Source: Orientallactaga sibirica
Taxonomy: Eukaryota; Chordata; Mammalia; Rodentia; Dipodidae
Length of the DNA stretch: 64,000 nucleotides
Assembly (NCBI GenBank): GCA_036365145.1
Contig: JAEOAD010000004.1
Location: 48,080,001 to 48,144,000 of the forward strand
Reading direction: 5' to 3'
Position numbers and translations under genes: made by a program. Each line of letters opens with the position of its first letter. Positions within the stretch are counted from its first letter, which is position 1. Shown here one piece after another: positions 1 through 10,190 of the stretch. The notes under the pieces were generated by a model. The model was not told the DNA's origin and did not search any database. It was given only the letters and a program-made list of their open reading frames with translations.

Positions 1-518
1 CATATTCACATTCAAATTCACATCCTAAATCCTAGGTTGTCTTTCATTCCAGTCTTTTAGAGTGTATCCTTTGAAACTGCTACTTTCTTCTGCACTCTGC
101 CTACATCAGACTGATAGTCATCAAAAGTGATAAATACATACACACAAACACACACACAATCACACACATGTTATCAAAGTAACATTTGGTATTTTCCCCT
201 ATATCTGGTTTAAAGTAGAAGGCTGCAGTATGGACTTCATTCAAATGTAAATTTTGTGCTGATAATTGGGTTGTAATAGGAGTAAGGCTGTAGACAGACA
301 AACTGCTAAAGATAAGGCTTTCCATTTTCTTCCAGATCTGTGTGACCTCTGTATTTCTCCCCAAGGGCAGTCCTTGCATCTTTTTTCCAAAGCACAATCA
401 AACTACCCTGGCCCACGGATTTCTCAGCCAACTCTATCAGAAGCTCTTGTACTTTGGCGATCTGTGATCTGATCACAGACAATCACGAAAAGGAAATCCT
501 GTGGGGAAAAACACTTAC

Positions 519-650
519 TCCTCACTGCAGGCTCTGGTGGGTTCAAGTTCTGCGAATGTCTATTGAGCGACTAAGACTGGCCAGGAGCTTGAGGCTGGCT
601 GGGGACATTCCAGTCACCCTCCTTCTTCTGGTCAGCATCATGTAATACTG
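519..650 (-). other. Possible non-coding 5' exon (DHRS9 candidate)
   Basis: On the minus strand a stretch around 650-519 ends in GGA|GTAAGTG (intron GT at 518-517), a strong splice donor match. It is single-copy and has no long ORF, so it would be 5' UTR. DHRS9 is the expected minus-strand neighbour, from human and mouse synteny known to me. No DHRS9 coding sequence is in the window. The 5' limit is arbitrary, and the call rests on one donor-like motif plus position. Confidence 0.2.
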
Positions 651-1077
651 TGTCCAAGGCTACTGTCAGTTCTTCTGAATGGCCATGAATTGGTCTTATG
701 ACTTCCAGTACATGAAAGTGGATTTCTTCCTCCTCCCTCTGTCAACAAATGGTTCTTTTATTTTCTCTATCAAGGGAACCTGTCCTTTGGTCCTCTTTTC
801 TATATCAACAATGCCTTTGTTGTGTGAGAAACCTGGTATCAAGGCTTGACTCATACTAAGGGATTTGTAATTCATTTGGCTTTTCCTGACTCCTAATTGA
901 ACCATGAAGCTGGGCTAGTCCTTTGTTTTCCTGTATAGTAAGACTCTACCACTTACTGTATAGTAAGACTCTAACACTAACAGAGGCTGAATCATTGGAA
1001 CATTCAGTAAATTCTTTTGAGGAAAGAGTTTTCATATTTGCAGAACGCACATCCCTTTAGCTTCCTCAAAAAAAACG

Positions 1078-1111
1078 GTGTGTGTGTGGTGTGTGTGTGT
1101 GGGGGGAGGGG
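1078..1111. repeat. (TG)n microsatellite with G-run
   Basis: Alternating TG, interrupted by GG, runs into gggggg. It is short and impure. Confidence 0.8.
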
Positions 1112-1224
1112 TATTGTTCTGAGAAGGTCGACAACACAGAAGAATAGTGACAATGGAAGCAATGTTTAGAAACACTGGGGATTCCTGGCAACAGGGAGAT
1201 GTGTGAGAAATAAGAATAGGGGCT

Positions 1225-1305
1225 TGGTTTGTTTTATTGTTTCTCTGGTCCTAGAGATCAAACCCAGGGCCTTGAACTTGCTAGGCAAGCACTCTGCCAT
1301 TGGTC
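1225..1305 (-). mobile_element. ID/B4-type tRNA-derived SINE fragment
   Basis: The text 'gatcaaacccagggccttgaacttgctaggcaagcactctgcc' (shown in parts: 'aaacccagggcc', 'ctaggcaagcactctg') matches the antisense tRNA-like head of rodent ID/B4 SINEs. No B1 half is attached. Confidence 0.65.
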
Positions 1306-2140
1306 TGTTTTTGGGTGAGAGTAGGGCTTATAAGAGAAATGTAGCTTTCACCAAGGGAACATCTTTTGCTATAACCATCACAAGTTGAGGAGCCTCCCTC
1401 AAGCAAGCTTTGGCACCCCACTTATCCCATTGACCTCACCCTGAAAAAGGTCACAAAGCACTCATTCCAGAGGTGTCCACCCTATCCTGGGAGGAATGGA
1501 CCGTCTTTATCTTGGAAAACAAAGAGACACAGATGAACCTAAACAAACAAGCCTCGCTAGCATTTCCTCACTTTATGACCTTCAGACGACAGCTTCTTTG
1601 TCTAGTCACAGTTCTGTTCAGCTGTCCACACTTCGTCAAACCCATCATAAAATACACAGGTGTCCTTGTGTCTACATTTCTGAATGTGAATTTCATGTCC
1701 CATAAAACATATATTAACCTTTTTAACCCACTTTGTCAAAACAGGGGCCTCAGTCATGAACCGAGCAATGGCAGAGGAAAGAAATGACATCCCGGGATGC
1801 CAGTGCTGTTGAAAATAGACAATACATTGTTCACAGCCGCCCTAGTGAAGCTGGCAGGCTGTAGCAAGGGAAAGGCCCATGGTAGAGAAGGTCTGGCCTG
1901 GGAGGTGTTGGTGGCAGGTGTGCATTTGTTAAGTAAATGATCCACAAGATCTCTTGGTGCTTTGTTTTGACTGTGTAGCTTCTCCATGCAAGGAGCCCTG
2001 CTTCCTGAGTTTCTCTCTGAATGGTGAGCCTGTCCTTTGCCGAATCACTGATTTCAGTTCAGATCCATCTGCCTGGGGCTTATTTCACTTTTAAACAGAA
2101 TCCCAGGGGCCAATAATTTCAATACACATTTTTGCTATTC
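1306..2140. other. Single-copy DNA
   Basis: No repeat family or convincing exon is seen. Open frames here (up to 104 codons at 1473-1787) show no recognisable domain. Confidence 0.4.
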
Positions 2141-2178
2141 TTTTAAAAAATCTTTTTATTTTTATATATTTATTTGCA

Positions 2179-2241
<63 letters not shown>

Positions 2242-2400
2242 TAAGAATAGGCACACTAGGGCCTCTAGTCATTGTAAACAAATTCCAGATGCATGTGCCA
2301 CTTGGTGCATCTGGCTTTACATGGGTACTGGTGAATCAAACCCAGGTCTTCAGGTTTTGTAAACAAGCACCTTTAGCCACTGAGCCATCTCTCCAGCCCC
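2141..2400 (-). mobile_element. SINE-A with expanded (GA)n
   Basis: Full-length antisense SINE-A ending in 'ctctccagcccc'. Its CT-rich part has expanded to about 57 bp of pure (GA)n at 2179-2235. A likely short duplication (cacat) lies on both sides. Confidence 0.9.
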
Positions 2401-2463
2401 ACATATTCTTTTAAATTAGTCATTAAATGAAAGTCATTCAATCTCATATAAAAATAAGGGACC

Positions 2464-2611
2464 AGGCTGGGCGTGATGCCGCATGCCTTTAATCCCAGCA
2501 CTCAGGAGACAGAGGTAGAAGAATCACTGTGAGTTTGAGGCCAGCCTGAGACTATATAGTGAATTCCAGGCCATCCTGGGCTAGAGTAGACCCTACCTCA
2601 GAAAACCAAAA
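2464..2611 (+). mobile_element. B1 SINE
   Basis: Starts near 'ggctgggcgtgatg' and contains 'cctttaatcccagcact' and 'gtgaattccagg', with an A-rich end. This is the 7SL-derived B1 of this genome. Confidence 0.9.
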
Positions 2612-2635
2612 ATATATGAAGGGAGGAAGGCAGGA

Positions 2636-3235
2636 AGGGACTGGGGAGGTGACTCCATTATTCAAGTGCTTACTGGGCAAGTGTGAGGACAGGAGTTTGG
2701 ATCCCCAGCACCCATGTAAGAGCCTGGCGATCCACCTCTAATCCCAGACACGGGATCCCAGGGGCAAGCTGGCTAGCAAGACTAGCCACAATGTCAAGCT
2801 CTGAGTTCCACCAGGGACTCTGTATCCATAAAAATAAGGTGGGGGCTGGAGAGATGGCTTAGTGGGTTAAGGCGCCTGCCTCTAAGCCTAAGAATGCTGG
2901 TTCCAATCTGCAGTGGTTCCAATCTCCAGGTCCCATGTTTAGCCAGATGCAAAGTGACGCAAGGGCGCAATGCCGCACTTGACCACAAGGGGGTGCATGC
3001 ATCTGGATTTTGTTCACAGCAGCTGAGAGGCTGCTGGTGCTCCCATCTCTGTCTTCCTCTCCCCTCCCCTCCCCTCTCTCTCTCTAAAAAAAAAAATAAG
3101 GTGGAGAGCAGTGGAAGAAGGCCCTGACACAAGACTCTGGCCTCCACACCCACAGGTCCACAAGTACTCATGTACCTACACATACATGTGCCTGCACACA
3201 TACAACCACATGCATGTACACTACACACACACACA
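2636..3235 (+). mobile_element. B3 SINE split by a SINE-B
   Basis: Left part 2636-2842 has the tRNA-like head; right part 3104-3235 has 'gactctggcctccac' and the CA-rich tail. The element is interrupted at its internal AAAATAAGGTGG motif, which is duplicated on both sides of the insert. Confidence 0.85.
2843..3090 (+). mobile_element. SINE-B inserted in B3
   Basis: Contains the doubled 'ggttccaatct' and 'gatgcaaagtgacgcaag' that mark SINE-B, then a CT-rich tail and A-run. It is flanked by aaaaataaggtgg (2830-2842 and about 3092-3104), so it is younger than the B3. Confidence 0.9.
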
Positions 3236-3423
3236 AAACAAAATACAAATGAAAGACAAATACAACTCTATGTAGTCTATAAGCATTATCCTATTTGATG
3301 AGGCAGCAACTACACACAGTTGTTCCTGCTCTGATCTGCAATCAGGAAAACCAACCCTCGAAAGAGCTCACTATTTACCTGGTCAGACCTAGTCTGGCTT
3401 ATTTCTGAATCTATATTTATTTA

Positions 3424-3660
3424 TTTATTTATTTTTTATTATTTGAGAGAGAGAGAGACAGAGAGAGAGAATGGGTGCTCCAGGGCCATTTCAGCCGCTA
3501 TGAATGAACTCCAGATGCGTGTGCCCCCTTCTGGGCATGTGCAACTTTGTGTGCTTGCGTCACTTTTGCGTCTGGCTAAATGTGGGACCTGGAGGTTTGA
3601 ACAATTGTTCTTAGGCTTCTCAGGCAGGCACCTTAACAGCTAAGCCATCTCTCCAGCCCC
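3424..3660 (-). mobile_element. SINE-B
   Basis: Antisense copy: T-rich tail, (GA)n, then 'tgcgtcacttttgcgtctgg' and terminal 'ctctccagcccc'. An imperfect duplication (gaatctatattt / gattctatattt) flanks it. Confidence 0.85.
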
Positions 3661-3764
3661 AGATTCTATATTTTTATCCTCTTGATCACTACTACAACTT
3701 AAAGAATATCCTTTTAATCTCCCCCACCATGATATATGTTTTTCTTCATAAACATATATATATA

Positions 3765-3768
<4 letters not shown>

Positions 3769-3807
<39 letters not shown>

Positions 3808-4089
3808 TGTATGCTCATATACTCACCTGCAGTGGGGGAGCGCTCGCCTGTGGGGTCAGAGCAGAAAGTCAGGAATCCTACTCCCTTGCTCTTCTGCATG
3901 TTTTATTTGAGCCAGAGTTCTTACTGGTCCCAGAGCTTGCCAATTTTCATGAATTCAGGTGATTCCCTGGGATTACAGGCATGCAAGGCTAAGTTTTGAA
4001 GAATCAAATTTGGGTGGTTTCAGGCTCCCTCAGGCCCTCAAAGCTTGCACAGGCAGTACACTTAACAGCTGAGCCATCTCTCCAACCCT
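3769..4089 (-). mobile_element. B3 SINE with (TG)n tail
   Basis: The antisense tail is a pure (TG)19 tract at 3769-3806. The body has 'gggattacaggcatgc' and ends in 'gagccatctctccaaccc'. Confidence 0.7.
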
Positions 4090-4152
4090 TCATACACATA
4101 CGTATTTTACAAAAGGATTGAGTACAGCGTAGGCTGCTTTCTAAAACAAACA

Positions 4153-4428
4153 GGGCTGGAGAAATTACTCAGTGATTACAAGTGCTTTCCGCTCCAGCAT
4201 GAGGGCCTCTTGGACTAGAGACATTCATGTTCCACTGTCTGAACCTGTGTAAAAAGTCGGGAGCAGTCATGTGCATCCTAACCCCCAATGCAGCGGGCAG
4301 AGACCGGAGAATTGCGAATTGTGGGGGCTCAGTGAATGACGGTGACTCTGGGGTGAGAAAGAGGCCCAGGCTCAAGAAATGAGACACTTGAGTGATAGAG
4401 AAGGGCATTCAAAGTTCTTCTCTGACCA

Positions 4429-4460
<32 letters not shown>

Positions 4461-4494
4461 GCACACGCACACACACACACCCACACACACACAC
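4153..4494 (+). mobile_element. B3 SINE with (CA)n tail
   Basis: Head 'gggctggagaaattactcagtg'-like, a diverged body, and a CA/CG-rich tail at 4430-4494. CG dinucleotides within the tail (cacgcacgcgcac) are unusual. Confidence 0.65.
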
Positions 4495-5084
4495 GGTGCA
4501 CACATCCATAATATATTCATATACCACTCTACACTACCTATTACTCCACACACACAAACACTGTCACACACACAAGGTCAGAAACATATTTGAACACTTC
4601 TGATAGCAACAAATGATCTTTTATTTGGTCATTTGTTTTTGAAACAAAAAAAAAAAAACAACAAAAAAAACATGGTTGTATTTAGGGAGTGTGCTGGATC
4701 ATGGAGCCCTCATGAGGTCCAGTGTGGTGGTGCTCTTCCTGGGGACACTATCTCTATTCACTCTAGAGAGAGGGAGCAATGACAGACCAAACAAGTCCAT
4801 CTTGGTGAATGGATAATTTGTTGGGGTTACGTAGGGGAACATGGGTTTCTCAGGCAGCTGCCTCACAGAGAGATCCATTCCGTCATGGATAATGACGCAT
4901 GAAAGCGGAATCACTGGAGTTCCCTGCACCGCCAGCAGGCAGCTCCATCAAAGACCCTTCTCTTACCCAGCAGTTGTTTATTGCTTATATGCTCTTGGGG
5001 AGGGACTTAGCAAGTCTGTAAGTCTCTTGTGGGTTTCATGAGCCTCTCTCCATAAAAAAATGTTTCAATACAGAGGAAACAGCT
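4495..5084. other. Single-copy DNA with an A-run
   Basis: There is an A-rich run at 4644-4671. The remainder shows no repeat family or exon that I can support. Confidence 0.4.
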
Positions 5085-5215
5085 ACCCAGCAGGAGTCAG
5101 GCAGGAGGATCATAACTTCAAGGATAGTGTGGGCTACATAATGAGTTCGAGGCCAGCTTGGGCTGCATGATAAGGCCCTGCCTCCCTCCCCTGCACAAAT
5201 ACACACACAGCAACA
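5085..5215 (+). mobile_element. Old B1-related SINE
   Basis: 'caggaggatcataacttcaagg', 'gttcgaggccagcttggg' and 'gccctgcctccctcccc' give a B1/B4-type right half, strongly diverged, followed by CA repeats. Confidence 0.6.
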
Positions 5216-5288
5216 GATGATTGCATTAGAGTCAATTATATGGGCTTGTTTGGATAATCTCCTATGATAGAGCACTTAGATGATTTCT

Positions 5289-5382
5289 AATTTTTTTTTG
5301 AGTTTTCAAGGTAGGGTCTCGCTGTAGCCCAGGCTGCCTCCCGAGTGCTGGGATTAAAGGTGTGTGCCACCACAACTGGCTT
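5289..5382 (-). mobile_element. B1 SINE with internal deletion
   Basis: The antisense B1 jumps from 'tagcccaggctg' straight to 'cctcccgagtgctgg', losing about 60 bp of the middle. It abuts a complete antisense B1. Confidence 0.85.
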
Positions 5383-5545
5383 TTTTTTTTTTTTTTTGGT
5401 TTTTCGAGATAGGGTCTCGCTTTAGCCCAGGCTGACCTGGCATTCACTATAAAGTCTTAGGCTGGTCTTGAATTTACAGCAGTCCTCCTACTTCTGCTTC
5501 CTGAGTGTTGGGATTAAAGGTATGCACCACCATGCCCAGCTAATT
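5383..5545 (-). mobile_element. B1 SINE
   Basis: T-run, 'cgagatagggtctcgc', and an end near 'caccatgcccagct'. Full length, tandem to the deleted copy at its left. Confidence 0.9.
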
Positions 5546-5984
5546 TTTTATTATTATGAATAATATTTGGAGGAACATCACTGAATGAAAAATTCTGTAC
5601 ATATCTAATGCTTCCTTTGAATAAAATTTCTAAATTTCATACTACTTAGATGTGTTTACATGGTTAAAATATGTAAGAGATTACTAAAGATTGTACAATC
5701 TTCTATATGACAACTTTCTTGGGTACAGTTTCTTGTTACATGGACTCTGGGTTTGGCTGTGTGACTCGTTCTACACAGTGGAACATAGCAGACGTGATTC
5801 AAGCACACTGGGGCTTTCCCTTTGGGAATGCTGACACCACAGGTCCAGAATGGGTTACTGGAGACCTGGGATATAGCCAGTAGCCAGCCTCAAACCACCA
5901 GGGAGTATCTCGGACCATCCAGCCCTGGAGGGGTTGCCAGATGTCTAAACCACATGTGTGACACCCAAGGTGACTCCCATTCAA
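5546..5984. other. Single-copy DNA
   Basis: No repeat or exon recognised up to the pyrimidine tract. Confidence 0.4.
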
Positions 5985-6369
5985 ACCCCCTTCCTTCCTT
6001 CCTCCCTCCCTCCCTTCTTCCTTCCTTCCTTCCTTCCTTTCTTCCTTCCTTTCTCCCTTCCTTCCTTCCTCTCTCCCTTTCTCCCTTTCTCCCTTCCTTC
6101 CTTCCTTCCTTCCTTTCTCCTCTCCTTCCTTCCTTCCTCTCCATTTCTCCCCCCTTCTCCCTTCCTCCTTCCTTCCTTCCTTCCTTCCTTCCTTCCTTCC
6201 TTCCTTCCCTTCCTTCCTTCCTTCCTTCCTTCCTTCCTTCCTTCCTTCCTTCCTTCCTTCCTTCCTTCCTTCCTTCCTTCCTTCCTTCCTTCCTTCCTCC
6301 CTTCCTTCCCTCCCCTCCTTCCTTCCTTCCTTCCTTCCTCTTCCTTTCTCTCTCTCCTCTCTCTCCTCC

Positions 6370-6404
<35 letters not shown>

Positions 6405-6440
6405 TCATTCTTTCTTTCTTTCATTCGTTCTTTCTTTCTT
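5985..6440. repeat. Long pyrimidine tract (CCTT)n to (TTTC)n
   Basis: About 455 bp of nearly pure C+T on the + strand: mixed CCTT/CCCT, a long (CCTT)n core around 6165-6297, then (TTTC)n at 6370-6440. The overlapping open frames of 167-222 codons (all Ser/Phe/Leu/Pro, or Lys/Arg/Glu/Gly on the other strand) are artefacts of the simple sequence. Confidence 0.98.
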
Positions 6441-6717
6441 GTGTGTGTGCGCACCACAGAGCATATGTAGATATCAGAAGACAACCCTGAGTGCCAATTC
6501 TCACCTTCTACTTTGTTTTGAAATAGGATTTTTTGTTGTTTATTAGCACATACTCTTGGCTGGCTGGTTGCTGGCTGGCCTGCAAACTTTCAAGACTCTC
6601 CTTCCATCTCATTGTTGCTACCACATCCAGCTTTACATGGGTTCTGGGGATCCAAATTCAAATCCAAAGGTCATCAGGCAGCAGGCACTGTACTCACGGA
6701 GCCACCTCTCCGGCCCC
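6441..6717 (-). mobile_element. B3 SINE
   Basis: (TG)n tail, 'agaagacaaccctgagtg', and an antisense head 'acggagccacctctccgg'. The pyrimidine tract lies directly at its tail side. Confidence 0.7.
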
Positions 6718-6732
6718 CTACCTTAATCATTT

Positions 6733-6736
<4 letters not shown>

Positions 6737-6771
<35 letters not shown>

Positions 6772-7040
6772 GGCTCATGTGTGCCATGGCATGTGTGTGG
6801 AGACAGAGTCTTTGAGACAGAGTCACTCGTTTTGCTATTGCATGCACCAGCCTAATTGGCCTGTGAGCTTCTGGGTTTTCTTGGCTCTTTTCCCATTGGT
6901 AGAGTGTTGGGACCACAGATGCCCACAACACTTTGTGTCCAGTTTAATGTGGGCGCTGGGGAGTTGGACTTGGGCTGAAATGCTTCCAAGTACCTTTAAG
7001 CACTGGGCAGTCTCAGGGCTCAGAGCGCAATACCTAATAC
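6737..7040 (-). mobile_element. Diverged B3-like SINE
   Basis: A (TG)n tract (6738-6768) is followed by 'gagacagagtcact', 'ttgggaccacagatgc' and 'gcgctggggagttgg', in the order of an antisense B3. Strongly diverged. Confidence 0.5.
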
Positions 7041-7665
7041 ATGGGTTTAATAAAGTGTTTTAAGCTGAAAGAAATTCAGAATATTACAGATACAAGAGCT
7101 CATGTTGATCTTCTCCTGCATGTTTCCCCTGGAGTATATCATGACAGAACTCTCTGACTCACCTCCCTGGGAGTATGTCATAAGATCTTCATCTCAGAGG
7201 ATTTTTGTCCTATGCCCAAAGGCCAAGAAGAAGCCAAACAAAGGGCCTTACTGAAGAGTCCCCATCATGACTACGAGCATACCTTCTTGTTTTCCATTCA
7301 CATTTCTGGATGACTGTCCATAAAAATAGTTTCCCTGGGGCTTTAGGTCTTAGTTCTGAAGGCTTCTGTGCCTTGTGTTTCTCTTGCGTTAGCCTGTCTT
7401 TTGTTCTAGGAATTTCAGCCATGGACCTTTTGATAGGCAAGGAAAAGATAGTATCTTTTCTCCAACACATCAGCAAATGAAATGGTAACTTCAAGCCACC
7501 AAGTTTTGAAGAAAGGTGTGTATAGCAGATATTTATTTTTATGTGTGGTTACTAGAGTGATTTGAAATTCAAACATGGAACTTGTCATACATCTCCCAGT
7601 GGATGGTATATAAGGCCTTCCTAACGTATGTATCATTTAATATATATTGCAAAGATAGAAAGGAT
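7041..7665. other. Single-copy DNA
   Basis: Open frames of 73-94 codons on the minus strand show no recognisable family. No repeat seen. Confidence 0.4.
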
Positions 7666-7675
7666 CATTTCTCAT

Positions 7676-7783
7676 TTTTTAAAATTTATTTATTTTTATT
7701 GACAACTTCTTTAATTGTAGACAATATCCCAAAACTTTCCCCTTTGAAACTTCACTCTCAATCATACGCCCTCTCCCTGAATT
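7676..7783 (-). mobile_element. L1 3'-end fragment, part of a composite
   Basis: 'tttattgacaacttc' and 'gtagacaatatccc' match the antisense 3' end of the L1 family also seen at 16340-17290. It runs directly into an antisense SINE-A. One duplication (tttctcatttttt, about 7668-7680 and 8037-8049) encloses both. Confidence 0.75.
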
Positions 7784-8034
7784 CAAGCTTTTTAAAGATA
7801 TATTTTATTTATTTATTTATTTATTTGAGAGAGAGAAAGAGGCAGATATATATATAGAGAGAGAGAGAGGCAGAGGGAGAGAATGGGCACACCAGGACCT
7901 CCAGCCACTGCAAACGAACTCCAAATACATGTGCCCCCTTGTGCATTTGGCTTACATGGGTCCTGGAGAACCGAACCAGGGTGCTTTGGCTTTGCAGGCA
8001 AATACCTTAACCACTAAGCCATCTCTCCAGCCCT
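7784..8034 (-). mobile_element. SINE-A, 5' part of a composite with L1
   Basis: Complete at its 5' end ('ctctccagccc' antisense). No separate duplication lies between it and the L1 piece, which suggests both were inserted in one event. Confidence 0.85.
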
Positions 8035-8127
8035 CGTTTCTCATTTTTTTGGCAGCAAAAATCCTAATTTATTCTGCATTGTGCAACAGGTATATGCTTG
8101 AACATTTCAAAAAGTCAGGACATATTT

Positions 8128-8240
8128 GAGGATGGTGGTACATACTATAATTATACTAAGGGGGAAGCTGAGCCAGTAGGATTGCCAGCTTGAGAACAGC
8201 CTGGGTTATATATTGAGACTTTGTCTCAAAAAATAAACAC
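8128..8240 (+). mobile_element. Old B1-related SINE
   Basis: 'ggtggtacatactataat', 'gaagctgagccagtaggatt' and 'gagactttgtctcaaaaaa' follow the layout of a diverged B1 or B4 right half. Confidence 0.6.
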
Positions 8241-8378
8241 TATACAAACAAAGAGCCTAGTGTTTAATGATTTCCTAAGCAAAGACAGTGTTCTCCATTT
8301 GCAAGACATTGGGGAGTCATTTAATCATGATTATCAAGTTTTCAACCTAATTTTAAAAAAACTATTTATCAAATTATT

Positions 8379-8567
8379 GGGCTGAAGATGTGACTCAGTG
8401 GTTAGCATGCTGAAGCCCTGAGTTAGATTTCTAGCACCATATAAACTGTAATCCTAGCACTTGGGAGATGGAGGCAGGAGGATCAGAAGTTCAAAGTGAA
8501 ACCTCAGCTCCATAGCAAGTTTGAGGCCAGCCTGAGCTACATGAGACCCTGTCTCAAGAAAAAAAAA
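8379..8567 (+). mobile_element. B4 SINE (tRNA-like head plus B1-like half)
   Basis: A head 'gggctgaagatgtgactcag' is joined to 'gtaatcctagcacttggg' and 'gagaccctgtctcaag', the dimer layout of rodent B4. Confidence 0.75.
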
Positions 8568-8614
8568 TCAAATAATGTAAGCAATCTACTCAATGATAAT
8601 ATATTTTTATTTTT

Positions 8615-8632
8615 AACTGTTTTTAATTTATT

Positions 8633-8665
<33 letters not shown>

Positions 8666-8793
8666 GTGCACCAGGACCTCCAGCTGCTGCAAACGAATTC
8701 CAGATGCATGTGGTATGGGTCCTGTGGAATCAAACCTGGGCCCTTTGGCTTTGCAGGTAAATGCCTTAACCGTGAAGCCATCCCTCCAGCCCT
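8615..8793 (-). mobile_element. SINE-A with internal deletion
   Basis: The (GA)n part and the 'ctccagctgctgcaaac' and 'ccatccctccagccct' ends are present. About 25 bp around the 'tgtgcatctggctt' segment are missing. Confidence 0.85.
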
Positions 8794-8870
8794 GTATCTC
8801 TGTGATTTGAAATTGTTGCCAAGAACTAATTAGGTATGTCCTGCTCATACTGACCTTCTACTTTTTCTTT

Positions 8871-9105
8871 TAAAACAATCTTTTTTTATATATTTTATTT
8901 TTATTTATTTATTAGAGACAGAGAGAGGGAGAGAGAGAGAGGGAGAGTGAGAATGGGCGCACTAGGGCCTCTAGCCACTGCAAATGAACTCCAGATGCAT
9001 GCGCCACCATGTGCATCTGGCTTACATGGGGCCTGGAGATTTGAACCGGAGTTCTTAGGCTTCACAGGCATGCGTCTTAACCACTAAGCCATCTCTCCAG
9101 CCCCG
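8871..9105 (-). mobile_element. SINE-A with clear duplication
   Basis: Full length. It is flanked by gaccttctactttt at 8851-8864 and 9106-9119, a clean L1-type target-site duplication. Confidence 0.95.
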
Positions 9106-9154
9106 ACCTTCTACTTTTATTCTTGAAAATTACTCAGCTCAGGAAATTAGTTTA

Positions 9155-9488
9155 TTTATATCATCATTACCTCAGTTTTATTGCTTATTCCAAAAGATAC
9201 ACTCTTCTTACAAGTCTCTTCTCTCTGCCACTTTCAATGTATTTCATCGTTTTCTTATTTTTGTCTTCTTCCTTTATAGCCTTAAAAAATGTTTATCATG
9301 GGCCAGCTCAGTGAACATTTTGATTTATATCATCATTACCTCAATTTTATTGCTTATTCCAAAAGATACTCTTCTTACAAGTCTCTTCTCTCTGCCACTT
9401 TCAATGTATTTCATCGTTTTCTTATTTTTGTCTTCTTCCTTTATAGCCTGGAATAAAACTCACATGTTTACAATCATGGGCCAGCTGA
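9155..9488. repeat. Tandem duplication, about 169-bp period
   Basis: Unit 1 (9155-9310) and unit 2 (9324-9488) share 'tcatcattacctca', 'cttcttacaagtctcttc' and 'catgggccagct' with few mismatches. Unit 1 lacks about 14 bp between 'tatagcc' and 'catgggcc'. The duplication lies within the Tigger relic. Confidence 0.95.
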
Positions 9489-10020
9489 CAGTGAGGATAC
9501 ATTCTGAGAAACACATCATTAGGTGAGTTTGTTGTTATGAACACCACCAGGGTACCTACACAAACTGCAAAGAGCAACATCCGGACAGATTTTTCCTGCG
9601 ACCAGTACTTCTCCCTTCCATTGCCATAGCAATCCAGGAGGGCATCTTGGAAGAGGAGATGGGCAATCTTATTGTTCCTGTTGTATTGGGGCAGTGTGAG
9701 CTTACTGAATATGTTTGAAGGGTCCTTGTTCTCCCTGTGCCAGATCACAGTGTTTCCCACATTGTCCCCTGGCAAGGTGGCTATCCTGTCCTTAAAAAAA
9801 CTTTGAAACCTGGCACTAGCCAGGTGTCTTTATGGCTGAAAGTCCTCCCAGGCATCTGTTTCCAGAACAGGGAGTTTCCTCTGTATTGAAGATTTTCTCT
9901 GGCAAGGTATTTCATCTTTAATCAGCTTATCTGGTTTCCAAAATCCTTCAGCTGCCCTCATGTCAGCACTTGCAGATGCACCCCCTCACTGTCACGGTAG
10001 GTAATGAATAATGGCCTCTG
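9155..10020 (-). pseudogene. Tigger-type DNA transposon relic
   Basis: The minus frame at 9775-9422 shows 'LPQYNRNNKIAHLLFQDAL', typical of pogo/Tigger DDE transposases. Upstream, in shifted frames, 'GGASASADMRAAEG' and 'IFNTEETPC' are visible. The first catalytic motif, normally IFNxDET, reads TEET, and the second (normally DNAPGH-like) reads TTNSPND. With frame breaks and stops this is a dead copy. It belongs to a mammalian Tigger1/2-like family (family assignment from memory of the motifs). Its C-terminal end is tandemly duplicated. Confidence 0.75.
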
Positions 10021-10190
10021 AATGGTCTCCGCCCAGGGTGAGCAGCACATTGAGCATCGTAGTGGGCTCCAAGCTTCTTTCAGTCATGCGACATTTCACC
10101 ATCTTGAGTATCTATCACACGTGTGTCACTCATTCCATTTCCTGTGGCATGGGCTTGTTGTTCAACCCTTAAAATAATTTCAAGAATGTA

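Larger units (their letters stand above)
1..1224. other. Single-copy DNA, no recognised repeat
   Basis: Apart from a short CA-rich patch near 137-170 and the TG tract at 1078-1111, I see no repeat family here. The only gene-like signal is the minus-strand exon candidate at 519-650. In human and mouse, DHRS9 lies upstream of ABCB11, so DHRS9 regulatory DNA could lie here; this is synteny-based inference. Confidence 0.4.

Noticed and set aside
1473..1787. 104-codon plus-strand ORF
   Set aside because: No domain, no splice sites in a fitting place, and open frames of similar size on both strands here.
2174..2362. Regular repeats that might suggest a CRISPR-like array ((GA)n, (CA)n and SINE copies)
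   Set aside because: The units are microsatellites and dispersed SINEs with no unique spacers, and the DNA is mammalian.
5822..6490. Open frames of 167-222 codons over the pyrimidine tract
   Set aside because: They come from uninterrupted CCTT/TTTC repeats in all frames, with only Ser/Phe/Leu/Pro or Lys/Arg/Glu/Gly. No start context or domain.
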